Shown here piece after piece: positions 27,545 to 36,950 of a DNA stretch of 64,000 nt (the stretch's first letter is position 1; each line of letters starts with the position of its first letter). The notes under the pieces were generated by a model. The model made no database searches and was not told where the DNA came from. It saw only the letters and a list, made by a program, of their open reading frames with translations. Both the position numbers and the translations under genes were made by a program. The stretch is from MPNP01 sp963668325 (GTDB taxonomy: Bacteria; Pseudomonadota; Alphaproteobacteria; Rhodobacterales; Rhodobacteraceae): contig OY764222.1 of NCBI GenBank assembly GCA_963668325.1, positions 620,001-684,000 on the forward strand. The letters are read 5' to 3'.

Positions 27545-29161
27545 ATGGAAAATATTTTACTGGGATTAGATGTACTTGCCAGGTGGGATGTTGCTCTGGC
27601 AATTTTGTGCGGATCCATCGGGGGCGTAATAATTGGCGCCATACCTGGTGTGGGACCTGCGGTAGCCATAGCCATACTTCTTCCGGCAACCTTTTCCATG
27701 GAGCCCATTGTTGGCCTAACCCTCTTACTGGGGATTTATGGCTCCAGTATGTATGGGGGTGCAATCCCGGCCATATTAATTAACACGCCGGGTACACCAG
27801 TTAATGCTCTTACGACTTACGAGGGGTTTCCCATGACCACCCGTGGGGAAGCACGGAGGGCACTAAGCTTAGCCTATGCGGCTTCCTTCTTCGGTGGTAT
27901 TTTCTCGGTAATATGCTTGATTCTGGTAGCGCCGATATTGGCAAAGGTAGCACCTTTATTTGGTTCCAGAGAGATTTTTCTGGCAGCCCTCCTTGGTCTT
28001 GTTCTTGTAATTATTGCCCATCGGGAGAATATCTTGGCAGCTGGCATGTTGGCATGTTTCGGGATATTCCTGAATACAGTTGGCCTGGAGCCGGTCAAGT
28101 ATTCAGGCCGGTACACTTTTGATCAAAGTTGGCTTGCCAATGGCATTGATCTCATCGTTGTTGTTCTGGGGTTATTTGCCATTAGTCAATCCTACTTTTT
28201 GATGAGTGGGGATGATACTAGAATTCGCGTGAACAAGGTTCGGGGGAATCTTTTTCAGGGATTTAAGGAATTATCCAGACATCCTGTCGTTGCTGGTATT
28301 TCAGGAGTATTTGGCGTAGTAATGGGAATAATACCCGGTGTTGGGGAGTTTACCGCCCAATTCATGTCCTACACGACAGCTGAACGGATTTCCAAACGGC
28401 CAAAGGCATTTGGTCATGGGTCTTCAGAAGGCCTGATTGCTTCCGAAACTGCTAACAATGCTGTTCCTGGTGCAGCGATGATCCCCTTATTGGCCTTGGG
28501 AATACCTGGTGAAGCCCTCACGGCAATGATGTTATCGGTCTTTTACGTCCACAATGTGATACCAGGCCCCGGGTTATTTCTCTATCACCTGGATTTTGTG
28601 ACAGGCCTTTATCTAGCCCTGCTTATTCTGAATATAATTGTTGTCATATTCTTGATGTTTGCCACCAATTTCCTGGTCCAATTGGTCAGGATACCAAATA
28701 GATACCTGGGTGTCTGTATTTTAACCCTGGGGTTTGTTGGTGTTTATTCGTTACGTAACAACCCTTCCGATTGTGCCATGGCAGCAGTATTTGGCTTGCT
28801 TGGATACATTTTGAGAAGACTTAAACTACCGATTATTCCCATCATCCTTGGCATGGTACTCGGGGGGATAATGGAGGTTAAGTTTCGCAGTGCAATGAGT
28901 CGGGTGAAGGAACCTTTTGATTTTATCGAACGGCCGATTGCGGCAATAATATTTGCCATTATCATTATTGTCCTACTAGTTCATTTTATTCGGGTGATCA
29001 AGGAATGGGAGCCTAGGAAAGAACGGAAATGGACTTATAGGAAATCATCATCAAAATTCGGCAGACTTCTCTTTAACCGAAGGAAGCACATGTTGGATGA
29101 CCGGGGCAAGATCCTGCGGAATTTACAATTGATGTCACCAGCCCAAAAGAAGGAAGATTAG
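27545..29161 (+). CDS. tctA: Tripartite tricarboxylate transporter large membrane subunit
   Basis: A 538-residue polytopic protein with about eleven to twelve helices. The twin family motifs are GAIPGVGPAVAIAILLP (about 31-47) and GIIPGVGEFTAQF (about 258-270), with SEGLIASETANNA nearby. The C-terminal tail after residue 480 is long and strongly basic, a little more than is usual. It is the last gene of the tctCBA operon and of the intact catabolic block. Confidence 0.92.
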   Translation: MENILLGLDVLARWDVALAILCGSIGGVIIGAIPGVGPAVAIAILLPATFSMEPIVGLTLLLGIYGSSMYGGAIPAILINTPGTPVNALTTYEGFPMTTRGEARRALSLAYAASFFGGIFSVICLILVAPILAKVAPLFGSREIFLAALLGLVLVIIAHRENILAAGMLACFGIFLNTVGLEPVKYSGRYTFDQSWLANGIDLIVVVLGLFAISQSYFLMSGDDTRIRVNKVRGNLFQGFKELSRHPVVAGISGVFGVVMGIIPGVGEFTAQFMSYTTAERISKRPKAFGHGSSEGLIASETANNAVPGAAMIPLLALGIPGEALTAMMLSVFYVHNVIPGPGLFLYHLDFVTGLYLALLILNIIVVIFLMFATNFLVQLVRIPNRYLGVCILTLGFVGVYSLRNNPSDCAMAAVFGLLGYILRRLKLPIIPIILGMVLGGIMEVKFRSAMSRVKEPFDFIERPIAAIIFAIIIIVLLVHFIRVIKEWEPRKERKWTYRKSSSKFGRLLFNRRKHMLDDRGKILRNLQLMSPAQKKED

Positions 29162-29454
29162 CACAATTTTGTTTGATATATCTTGTTTGCAATAATTTTT
29201 CAGTAATTCCCGCTAAATATTGTTTATCTGTTTTGGAACGATCTTTATAGCCCTCTCACTCATGTTGACAAGTGTTACCGAAGAGTTTCTACTTCCATTA
29301 TCTTTTCTTCTGATGTTATTTATTCTGAATATCCGGTGGAACACATACGGCAACATGGTTGCCTTGCTAAGGATCACCTAGAAGTAACTCCCCTTCAATC
29401 ATCTGGCGTGGTTCGATTAACAAGCGGTAATAGGTTATGTAAAGCTTTACATAT

Positions 29455-30170
29455 TGCGCCAGGAAAGTCCTGGAAAGGAGGATAGAATGAACTGATTTGA
29501 AACCTTTCGTCGTAATCCAGTGGGTTCGACTCCCGCCCGGTAAAGGCCAACCAGCCAGCCGGAAGCGCGTGTTGCATGGTGTCCAGCAATGGCCATCGTG
29601 AAGCGTACACAGCGGATGACGAAGCGACGCTATGGAACCTCGAAATGCTCAATGTTGGTGCTTTTGTGTTTATGTAAGCGGGAGCAGAACCGGGAATACC
29701 GTTATTGGTGAGGTAGACCGGACCGACCGGGGTCTAAGAACGTCGCAAAGTCATGGGAAGGATTACCAGGGAACCTGGGAGGCCCGATTTTGTCCGTGGC
29801 AATTAACGCTGGAAGGGGGAATGCCAGCAAAACAATCAAGACCCTGGCCTATCATGGGGCCTGCACCTATGGTAGGAGTGCTACAAATGACAGCACGAAA
29901 TTGCAGGAGTACACGGTACCGGCAGGCGAAACAATAAGCCCATGGGAAGCAGAATCGGGAGTCGTAATGCTCTGATAGTACTGTAGATAGTGGGGAACCA
30001 TGGCCAATGGGACCCAACGGAGGGAAGCGGAGTGTCGTATTGATAGAACCGAAGGAGTGAAACACATGGAGACGCAGAGCTCTTCAAGCGTGTCAACGAA
30101 ACAAGCTCGGATAGCCAAACAGGCGAGAGAATGTCCGGACATGGTGTTCACAACGCTGCACCACCATATT
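29455..30170 (+). mobile_element. Truncated group II intron with start of its reverse transcriptase ORF
   Basis: From about 29455 (TTGCGCCAGGAAAGTCCTGG, a GUGYG-like 5' end) the sequence has the character of group II intron domains I-III, including GGGTTCGACTCCCGCCCGG and AGCAGAATCGGGAGTCGTAA blocks. At 30066 an ATG opens METQSSSSVSTKQARIAKQA, continuing to LHHHI, which resembles the N-terminus of intron-encoded reverse transcriptases. Homology ends near 30170, where a tyrosine recombinase fragment on the other strand begins. Domains V and VI and nearly all of the RT are missing, so it is immobile. Confidence 0.55.
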
Positions 30171-30375
30171 GCCCATGACATGAACCGTATCAAGGCTTGG
30201 ATAACGAAGATCATCCACCGTAAGGTTTATTACTTCGGATACCCGCAAGGCTGCACTATAGGTAAGATGTAACAGGGCACGGTCACGAATCCCACTGAAG
30301 GTATTCTCCCTTGGTGCCTCCAACAACGCTTTAGTCTCAGCGTGGCTCAAGGTCTCAATCAGTGCTTCCTGTCAC
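30170..30375 (-). pseudogene. Tyrosine recombinase fragment (catalytic-domain N-terminal part)
   Basis: In the minus frame from about 30375 the sequence reads QEALIETLSHAETKALLEAP and then RDRALLHLTYSAALRVSEVI, the start of a phage-integrase catalytic domain including its first catalytic Arg in ALRVSEV. It is cut at both ends: by the group II intron remnant near 30170, and by a stop and the palindrome near 30375-30392. It is probably the middle of the third recombinase whose N-terminus lies at 30985-31068. Confidence 0.65.
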
Positions 30376-30391
30376 TACCGGTTGTATATTC

Positions 30392-30423
30392 CCCCATTTA
30401 TGCCGATATCGGCATAAATGGGG
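30392..30423. repeat. Perfect 32-bp palindrome at a mobile-element junction
   Basis: The 16-nt arm CCCCATTTATGCCGAT is followed at once by its reverse complement, centred at 30407/30408. It sits exactly between the tyrosine recombinase fragment and the IS1182 fragment. Closely related sequences occur at 52747-52766 (beside a group II intron end) and at 59949-59968 (inside an IS630 remnant). Confidence 0.85.
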
Positions 30424-30984
30424 AGTGTGGTGTATGTCCTCTCAAAGAGCATTGTCTGCCACCGAGCAAGCCCTATCGTAAACTAAGTCGTTGGGAACAT
30501 GAGGCGGTGATGGATCGTCATCGTCAGCGAATGGCCAAGAGTGAAGGGGTCATGCGGCAGCGTGGGTCCTTGGTTGAACATCCCTTTGGAACGCTCAAAT
30601 GTTGGGCTGGGATCAATTATTTCCTGATGCGTGGTCTGGCCAAGTGTCGTGGGGAATTTAACCTGATGACGTTATGTTACAATTTCAAACGGGTCTTGAA
30701 TGAGATTGGTGTGGGGGTTTTTATAGCCTATTGTCAGGCTCGAATGGCGGTTCAAGGGGGTAGTGTGTGAAGATTTCTGGGGAGGAGTGTGTTTTCCGTG
30801 TATTTCGGACAAAATAGACTTGATTTTGGGTCAATATTAGAAGTTGCAAGCTGATAGAGGTTTAGAGATGATTTTAGGATGGATTTAAACCTGTTATTAC
30901 TCTGAATTTGGGTCAAAATAACCTTGATTTTAGGAACAGTGTAAAGCCGTTTAATTGGCTAAAATCGAATTCTTTCACAGTCTC
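30424..30984 (+). mobile_element. 3' fragment of an IS1182-family element
   Basis: The + strand from about 30424 to the TGA at 30770 encodes the last ~110 residues of an IS1182 transposase (KEHCLPPSKPYRK, WEHEAVMDRHRQRMAK, LVEHPFGTLKCWAGINYF). It is nearly identical to the end of the intact transposase at 57191-58672. The element ends at an inverted-repeat copy AATTCTTTCACAGTCTC (30968-30984), about 215 bp beyond the stop, as in the full copy. The 5' two-thirds are missing. The IS end abuts the N-terminal piece of a tyrosine recombinase, suggesting it inserted into that gene. Confidence 0.8.
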
Positions 30985-31068
30985 GACCGTATGGGGGCTA
31001 AAACCACAATCACGAGGCAGATATTCCCCTAGGAAGACCGAAAGATGTTTGACAAGATCAGTATTCAT
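30985..31068 (-). pseudogene. N-terminal fragment of a tyrosine recombinase
   Basis: From an ATG at 31068 the minus strand reads MNTDLVKHLSVFLGEYLPRD and CGFSPHTVE before running into the IS1182 end. This is the SAM-like N-terminal domain of a phage-integrase-family recombinase. Its ATG overlaps the stop of the previous recombinase (ATGA), the arrangement found in recombinase-in-trio elements. Confidence 0.6.
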
Positions 31069-31625
31069 TGCACCCTCCCGCTTTGGTCAAAGGCATTTTC
31101 GGTGACAACTGCAACCTGCTCCAGCAACACCGGTGTTGCCTCCAGATACCAGTAAGTGGATGTTAATGAGAGTGACCCATGTAAGTACTCAAGGCCAGCA
31201 TATGTCTGCTGATACTGTTCCGATCAGTTGTTATGGCCTGGGCAAGACTTCTGGTCGCAAAAGCATGCCGCAGATCGTAAAGGCGGGTTCCAGAAGTTCC
31301 CTTGGGGCCACGTAATCCGAGTTTACGCACAATTTTCCTGAAAGTTTTACCCAGACTATCGGGAGTCAAGACTCTTCCACTCACGAGTACAAACAAATTG
31401 TCACTGTCGAATGTATAACGGTTACGTACAGCAACCGAAATATTTAGGGTTAGATCCAGGCTGAGAACAGGCCGTTCGTACGCTCGCCATTCGAAAAAGC
31501 CTCGTAGTAAATGGGTGCGTATAACTCTGGCAAACTGAAGAGTTTTATTGAAAAACCGGATGGTTCGGAAGGAAAAAGTATGTCTCCTTAAGGAAATGCC
31601 ATTGGGTAAGTCCTCGGCCTCGGAT
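31065..31625 (-). pseudogene. Degenerate tyrosine recombinase, C-terminal part
   Basis: The minus strand encodes VAVRNRYTF, SGRVLTPDSLGKTFRKIVRK and the catalytic region TRLYDLRHAFATRSL ... ALSTYMGHSH. A TAA follows, but the normal continuation STYWYLEATPVLLEQ is found in another frame up to a TGA at 31065, so at least one indel lies near 31150-31165. Upstream of about 31400 the match is poor. It reaches to within 40 bp of the CRISPR array. Probably the second gene of a decayed recombinase-in-trio element. Confidence 0.6.
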
Positions 31626-31661
31626 TTAATCTTAGAGTTGGTTCAAAATCAATCAGTAATC

Positions 31662-32540
31662 GTCTCAATCCCCTGAATGGCGGGGCATTTATTGTTACAC
31701 ACAAAAGTGTGGAAATACGTGTATCTATAATAGAACAATGTCTCAATCCCCTGAATGGCGGGGCATTTATTGTTACTTTGACAAGATGGGCATGATTGAC
31801 TGGATTGAATAATGGTCTCAATCCCCTGAATGGCGGGGCATTTATTGTTACCCATTCCAACCCATCTCATCTATCAGCTGCTATGTCAAAGTCTCAATCC
31901 CCTGAATGGCGGGGCATTTATTGTTACACTGGATGACTGAAACGGGTAATACTATCGAGTTTCCAACGTCTCAATCCCCTGAATGGCGGGGCATTTATTG
32001 TTACATTGCAAAACCCGTATTGATATAAGGAATGCAGGAACCTGGTCTCAATCCCCTGAATGGCGGGGCATTTATTGTTACCGAAAACAGGTTGATACTG
32101 TTTCAGGAAAAGGAGCCTCCTGTCTCAATCCCCTGAATGGCGGGGCATTTATTGTTACAGGCTTTGGATGTCTGCTATGCAGTTGAAGACAAGACGAGGT
32201 CTCAATCCCCTGAATGGCGGGGCATTTATTGTTACGAGATACAGCTGTTACACAAGTAATCACAGTTAACTAATAGTCTCAATCCCCTGAATGGCGGGGC
32301 ATTTATTGTTACTTGGTGAAGCAACTTACCGCCTTGGAGAACCTCTTACTAAGTCTCAATCCCCTGAATGGCGGGGCATTTATTGTTACCCAAGAAGTCA
32401 AGGATGTTATAGTGGAATTCACCTATAAGTCTCAATCCCCTGAATGGCGGGGCATTTATTGTTACTACGGGGAAACGGAAAATGTTGAATTTAGGAAATA
32501 TACGTCTCAATCCCCTGAATGGCGGGGCATTTATTGTTAC
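31662..32540 (-). CRISPR. CRISPR array, 12 identical 37-nt repeats, 11 spacers
   Basis: The repeat, as read on the + strand, starts GTCTCAATCCCCTGAATGGC and ends GGGGCATTTATTGTTAC. Repeats begin at 31662, 31740, 31815, 31891, 31968, 32045, 32122, 32199, 32276, 32353, 32429 and 32504. Spacers are 38-41 nt. All twelve repeats look identical. Read on the minus strand the repeat ends in ATTGAGAC, matching the 8-nt 5' handle form (AUUGAAAC-like) of type III/I-B crRNAs, and contains a CCCC/GGGG stem. This plus cas2 at the 32.75-kb side suggests transcription towards lower coordinates, with the leader at 32541-32749. Confidence 0.97.
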
Positions 32541-32749
32541 TCCCTCTCTAATTTCCGCAAGTACAATCAATGGTCTAGTTCAGTGTTTTCATAATCGGTC
32601 TGAAAGAACTAATTTGTAATGAAAAAACTGAACATACAAAATAAAGCGCTGCCAGAATTATCTATATATTCCGTTGGTTTAGTAGCGAATCGTAATCTAA
32701 GGTGGTTTGTGTAGACAGGTAGATTACGAAATTATTCTCCAGCCGCCCA
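32541..32749 (-). promoter_or_regulatory. Probable CRISPR leader
   Basis: A 209-bp AT-rich, gene-free stretch between the last repeat and the end of cas2. The opposite flank of the array is a decayed recombinase gene. Repeat orientation also puts the leader here. No promoter boxes could be fixed with confidence. Confidence 0.5.
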
Positions 32750-33034
32750 TTAAACCACGAATATTGTTTCCTCACCAATACGACAAGAATCAGAAGCAAC
32801 CCCTAGATAAAGTGCTTTCCGATTACAAGACGCACATAGTTTATAAACAGCTATTTGGTCGTTTTTTTGATCAATAGATTGTTTGACTTTTTTCAAGCAG
32901 ATCTGAAAAATTTTATCACTAGCAACCATCTCAAAAACACTATTTTGAATACGGTCCCCATATGAATCTAGAATATCAGCTACTTTCTTTCTACGCTTAT
33001 TATTCGAAATATCATAGCAAATTACATATCGCAT
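32750..33034 (-). CDS. cas2: CRISPR-associated endoribonuclease-fold protein Cas2
   Basis: A 94-residue ferredoxin-fold protein beginning MRYVICYDISNNKRRKKVAD, with the conserved Asp8 after the first strand and SVFEMVASD in the second half. Cas2 bridges two Cas1 dimers in the spacer-integration complex. It overlaps the cas1 3' end by 13 bp. It appears intact. Confidence 0.93.
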   Translation of the reverse strand: MRYVICYDISNNKRRKKVADILDSYGDRIQNSVFEMVASDKIFQICLKKVKQSIDQKNDQIAVYKLCASCNRKALYLGVASDSCRIGEETIFVV

Positions 33035-34088
33035 TTGCTTTTATTCCCTATCATAACGGGTTCATATTTTTCTATCTCCCTAATATGTGATGCAAGACTG
33101 TCAATTTGTTGACGTATTACATTTTCAATAGAAAGATTTTCTTCAATACCTGCCATCGGCTCATCAAGGTATTTTTCCCAACTCTGGAAAAAACGTTTAA
33201 GCCCCACCTTTGTTAATCTAACTCCTAATTTATCATCTTTGGTAAAATGTTTCTGGGTGATTTGGCGCAGATTGCACACCCTTAATACAAAACGATCTAC
33301 CACTAGGTGTCTGAATTCTTCCAATATATCTATAGAGCAAGGCTTGGCCTTCCTGACCTTACCGTATGAAGAACGCCCAAATATGGATCAAAACCCCTAG
33401 CTTCTAAGTATGAAGAAATCTTATTTGTAAGTATTACATATCCAAATGATAATAGGGCATTGGCAGGATCAGGAGGTGGTCTTTTCTGTCTTTTTATAAA
33501 ATTGATTTGGCCAGAAAAGGCCATACTTAATGCTTGAAAATAAAGGTGTGCTGCTTCACCTTCAATCCCAAAGAGAACTTCCCTATTATCTGCCGATATT
33601 GAATCGGATTTCAACGAATTTAGTTTGGAGATAATTTTACCAAAGCGCTGATTACCTGGTCTATTGGAACGTATTGATGATATAAATTCGGTTGCGTTCC
33701 AAATTTTTGCTTCGATAAACAAACGCCCAAGATCTAGTGATTCCGTATGATTTTCACAAAGACGAAACTGTTTGAGGCGAAGGTCTGCGGTTCGAGAAAG
33801 TTCTGGAACCAAGCGGCCTAAAAGCTTTCCATTTCCTTTCATCCAGAATACAGGAATTCCTAGTTCAAAACAAAGTCGAAGTGCCCTTGCTGTGATGTGT
33901 GACCTTCTAAGCAAGCCGATAGTTTCAATTAAGTGTGGTTCAATTTCTAATAAAGTTTGTCGAACAACCTTGCCCTTTTGGGGCATAACACAATTTTCAT
34001 CCCTTGTCACAATCAATGACCCGGTTTTATATCGGACAACTGCTCCTGGTTCTGTTACATAAAGGACGGAAATAATATCTTCTTTCAA
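33022..34088 (-). pseudogene. cas1: CRISPR integrase Cas1, frameshifted
   Basis: The frame from 34088 encodes 252 residues of Cas1: LYVTEPGAVVRYKTGSLIV, FGIEGEAAHLYFQALSMAF (metal Glu, about 176) and GFDPYLGVLHTVRSGRPSLAL (His241), then a TAG at 33330-33332. The missing C-terminus continues in another frame at 33022-33324 as DILEEFRHLVVDRFVLRV (third metal ligand), through YEPVMIG. Two extra bases (TA) near 33328-33333 explain the break. The start is TTG, only 17 bp from the left end of the ISNCY copy, so the original upstream region was displaced. Without the C-terminal acidic ligand the product should be inactive. Confidence 0.85.
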
Positions 34089-34105
34089 AAAGCCATAATT
34101 TAATT

Positions 34106-35926
34106 AGTGTCTGCCCAGAAAATACCTGATTTTTAGCAAATTGCCATAATTTCATTTTCCCAGATTCCTTCACCGAACAAAAATTTTCAGCTTCGAGCTT
34201 GGTTTTCCACAAAAAAACAACTTTTCGAACAACTTTTTCCACAAATTATCCGATCTTTCCCAAGTCAAGACAGACCTCCCCTGGCCGTCCTTTGGGGACG
34301 ATTATTTGGATTTTGGTGCAGGTGGTTTCGTCAGGCCACCAGGCGTGGTCGTTTATCTCGCACCAGCAAGCGTTTCAGCTCGTCTTTCTTCTTCCTACGT
34401 AACAAACGACCCAAATGATGAATATTGCAGGCAACCACCGACAAGGCAACCACACGCTCAAAACCATCAGCTCCATACGCCCGAACCCGGGCAAGACCAT
34501 GATGCTCAAGGCTATTGATTTTCGATTCTATCCCCGGATGTTCCTTCCGCATGGCAACAAAATTAGCGCCACTTTCTCGTTCTTTATCGGCCTTGGTTAG
34601 ATAACCCTTGCGCGGAAGGACATTGTCAGCAAGAAGTTCGTCCAAACGGACCCGATTGGCCGGACTGTGAAAACCACGGTCAAAACTGCAGGCCCGAAGC
34701 GACGGGAAGCGGGCCTGCGTTTCCTCAATCATCGGTTGGGCATGATCAACATCGCTCCCGGCCCACATGATCCGGTGATGCAGGATAAAGCCACAATCAT
34801 CTTCCAGGACGCAGACCGGCACGCCGAGTTCAACAGGCGTTCCGGCCTTGCCTTTGGAGATCCATCGCGTGTGTTCCTCAAAAATTGAATAGACCTTTTC
34901 AGCCGTGGGGATCGTTTCGCCCTGCAGCAAACGACGATCAATCTGATCAATCTGACGGCGGGCATGACGAAAATAATTGGCCATGGCAACCAAGTCCTTG
35001 TCCTTGGTTATCCCCACAACACGCAACACAAGCAAGGTCTCTTCGGCCCTTGTGACAAGATCACCACACTGGCCAAGATAAGCCCTTACATCCTCCGGAC
35101 TGGCCCGCCTGGTCTTCCGAACCGCATGAAACTTCCGCCTGACCGAAGCCCTCAAATGTTTACATTGACGCCACCCACCAATATGGGCAGCGTTGGCCTC
35201 ACGACCAAGCGTACGAAGAAGACAACGCATCGCATCCCATAACAGATTGACATCCGTCGGATAATGCACATCCGTCTCGACCACAAAAGAATCACACCGC
35301 CCGCGCAATGGTGCGCCAGGCTTTTTTTTTGACACTTGGTGACCACTATCGACAACCAGCTTGCCAACCGCGGCCAATAACTCTGGCGACAACAGGGTGA
35401 CATTATCAACAACCGACTGGTAGGAATAGCGGCTATCATCAAAAATATCAGAATGGCCAAGAAACTTCCGAATGGTTTTGTGCTCATTGACCAAATCTTG
35501 CAAACGGTCATAGTCACAATTCAAACCCTGCATCAGGACACCCATCACCAGGATCTGCCACAAATCCATCCCGGGTCGGCCCAACTTGTGATTGACATTG
35601 GGAACCATTTTCTCCTCCAGGAGAGCAAAAAGTTGCTCCCGCAAGGTCTTGTCCGTGTAAAGATGCTGAAGCCCGATCAAGATGGCCGGATGTCATCCCT
35701 GGATTTGTAATCCAACGCAATGTTCTCAATACCAACATCACCAAGTTGTCTTTGGGGGATCGTTTGTCGCATGCTCTAACCTCGAAGAATTGTTGCTTTG
35801 GGGCAAGATCAGGCTTTATTTTGAAAAAAAACAAATTTAAGTACCGATCTTGAAAAGAAGATTCGCATACCAAATCCCCTCTTGTAAAGGGTTTGAGAAC
35901 AATTAATTCATTTTCGGGCGGACACT
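34106..35926 (-). mobile_element. ISNCY-type insertion sequence
   Basis: Bounded by inverted ends beginning AGTGTCTGCCCAGAAAAT at 34106 and, read inward from the other side, AGTGTCCGCCCGAAAATG at 35926. The bases AATT flank both sides (34102-34105 and 35927-35930), consistent with a 4-bp target duplication. It carries one transposase gene. It sits between the cas1-cas2-array module and the cas6-csm operon. Confidence 0.8.
34331..35680 (-). CDS. ISNCY-family transposase
   Basis: A 449-residue transposase starting MIGLQHLYTDKTLREQLF. It contains LGRPGMDLWQILVMGVL, a likely first catalytic Asp in VVETDVHYPTDVNLLWDAM, a second in RACSFDRGFHSPANR, and a C-terminal ESKINSLEHHGLARVR with the likely catalytic Glu. 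This is the layout of unclassified (ISNCY) DDE transposases. Intact, so the element may still be active. Its codon use and GC are visibly higher than those of the surrounding cas genes. Confidence 0.85.
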   Translation of the reverse strand: MIGLQHLYTDKTLREQLFALLEEKMVPNVNHKLGRPGMDLWQILVMGVLMQGLNCDYDRLQDLVNEHKTIRKFLGHSDIFDDSRYSYQSVVDNVTLLSPELLAAVGKLVVDSGHQVSKKKPGAPLRGRCDSFVVETDVHYPTDVNLLWDAMRCLLRTLGREANAAHIGGWRQCKHLRASVRRKFHAVRKTRRASPEDVRAYLGQCGDLVTRAEETLLVLRVVGITKDKDLVAMANYFRHARRQIDQIDRRLLQGETIPTAEKVYSIFEEHTRWISKGKAGTPVELGVPVCVLEDDCGFILHHRIMWAGSDVDHAQPMIEETQARFPSLRACSFDRGFHSPANRVRLDELLADNVLPRKGYLTKADKERESGANFVAMRKEHPGIESKINSLEHHGLARVRAYGADGFERVVALSVVACNIHHLGRLLRRKKKDELKRLLVRDKRPRLVA

Positions 35927-35930
35927 AATT

Positions 35931-36265
35931 AGTGTCCACCAGAAAATACCCGATTAATTAGCTCTTTACCAGCAATCCAATCAGCCGGCCGTATACCTCT
36001 TATCGCTCTAAATATTCAGTTTCCTACAAATAAACAACTTCTCGGAACACTTTATACACAGATATACTCACCTTATTCAAATAAAGACAGGTCTAGCCTT
36101 TCAGGCCTTTTTGGATGTTTTCATCGCGGATGCTGATTCAGGTGGTGGCATAAAGCTATAAGGTATGGACGTTTCTAACGAAGCGATACAAACTTGCGAA
36201 GGCGATTATCCTCACTCCAGAGCAAAAGCCCAAGACGCTGAATATTGTTGGATTGCATCGCCAAT
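35931..36265 (-). mobile_element. Degenerate end fragment of a second ISNCY copy
   Basis: Immediately after the intact element, another left end begins AGTGTCCACCAGAAAATACC and follows the intact copy's left 330 bp in a diverged form (AAATAAACAACTTCTCG, GATGCTGATTCAGGTGGTGG, GCTGAATATTGTTGGATTGC). No coding capacity is left. Confidence 0.6.
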
Positions 36266-36424
36266 GAGACTTTGAAAGTATTACCATTTGGCATTAATTG
36301 TTTAGATAAACCCATTTAAATTCATGAAATAATTCCAATATTTTTTATGTCGTGCTCTATTTTTAAGATTAAAATATTAGAAATTTTTGAATTTTGAATC
36401 TTCCTCGAATACTCTCACAGTCTC
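36266..36424. repeat. MITE-like remnant with IS1182 inverted repeats
   Basis: GAGACTTTGAAAGTATT at 36266-36282 and AATACTCTCACAGTCTC at 36408-36424 are near-perfect inverted copies of the IS1182 termini at 56987 and 58897. The 159-bp element contains only AT-rich non-coding DNA. Confidence 0.55.
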
Positions 36425-36950
36425 GAACGAATATGTCATGGGGGTGATTTCTATTCAAATGTAATTGAATCTATTTGGGTGATGTTCAAGCGAGTTCACA
36501 AAGAGTATACCACAAGATGAGATCCAAACATTAATAGAAGTGAATGAATAATCTAGGCAACGGAATGTCTGTCGTATGGTTATAATGTAGACACTGGTAC
36601 AAGGTCTGGTTGGGAAGAGGCTGCTCTACTGGATTTGATCGCAGGTAATAGCTTATGCAATGGTACAAGATAGAGATGAGATGCCTTCAAAACCCAGTTA
36701 TTTCGTTAAATATATTAGTTCCTTTCATTAACGTCAAAGTATTATCATCCAGATTTTGCTCGATTCTAAGCTAGTTTGAGCTAAACACACATTACTTGTT
36801 GAAAGAAATCTTTCCAAGATTTGTTGATCTTTAATGATTTCTCTACTTGACGATATTAATTTCTAAATTTAGGTATCTGAAATGAAATTTGCTTATATAT
36901 TCTTGCTTATAAATGCTTAAGACAAGAAACAAATTATTCTGGATATCTTA
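36425..36950. other. AT-rich region upstream of the csm operon
   Basis: No gene or repeat is supported in these 526 bases. It should contain the promoter for cas6-csm. No clear boxes were identified. Confidence 0.5.

Noticed and set aside
29500..29560. tRNA-like GGGTTCGACTCCCGCC sequence
   Set aside because: No acceptor, D or anticodon stems can be drawn around it; it fits a group II intron domain better.
31588..32594. Open frames with repeated NNKCPAIQGIET or SQSPEWRGIYCY peptides
   Set aside because: They are translations of the CRISPR repeat, not proteins.
33022..33324. Possible novel 100-residue gene between cas1 and cas2
   Set aside because: EEFRHLVVDRFVLRV is the standard Cas1 C-terminus; this is the frameshifted end of cas1.
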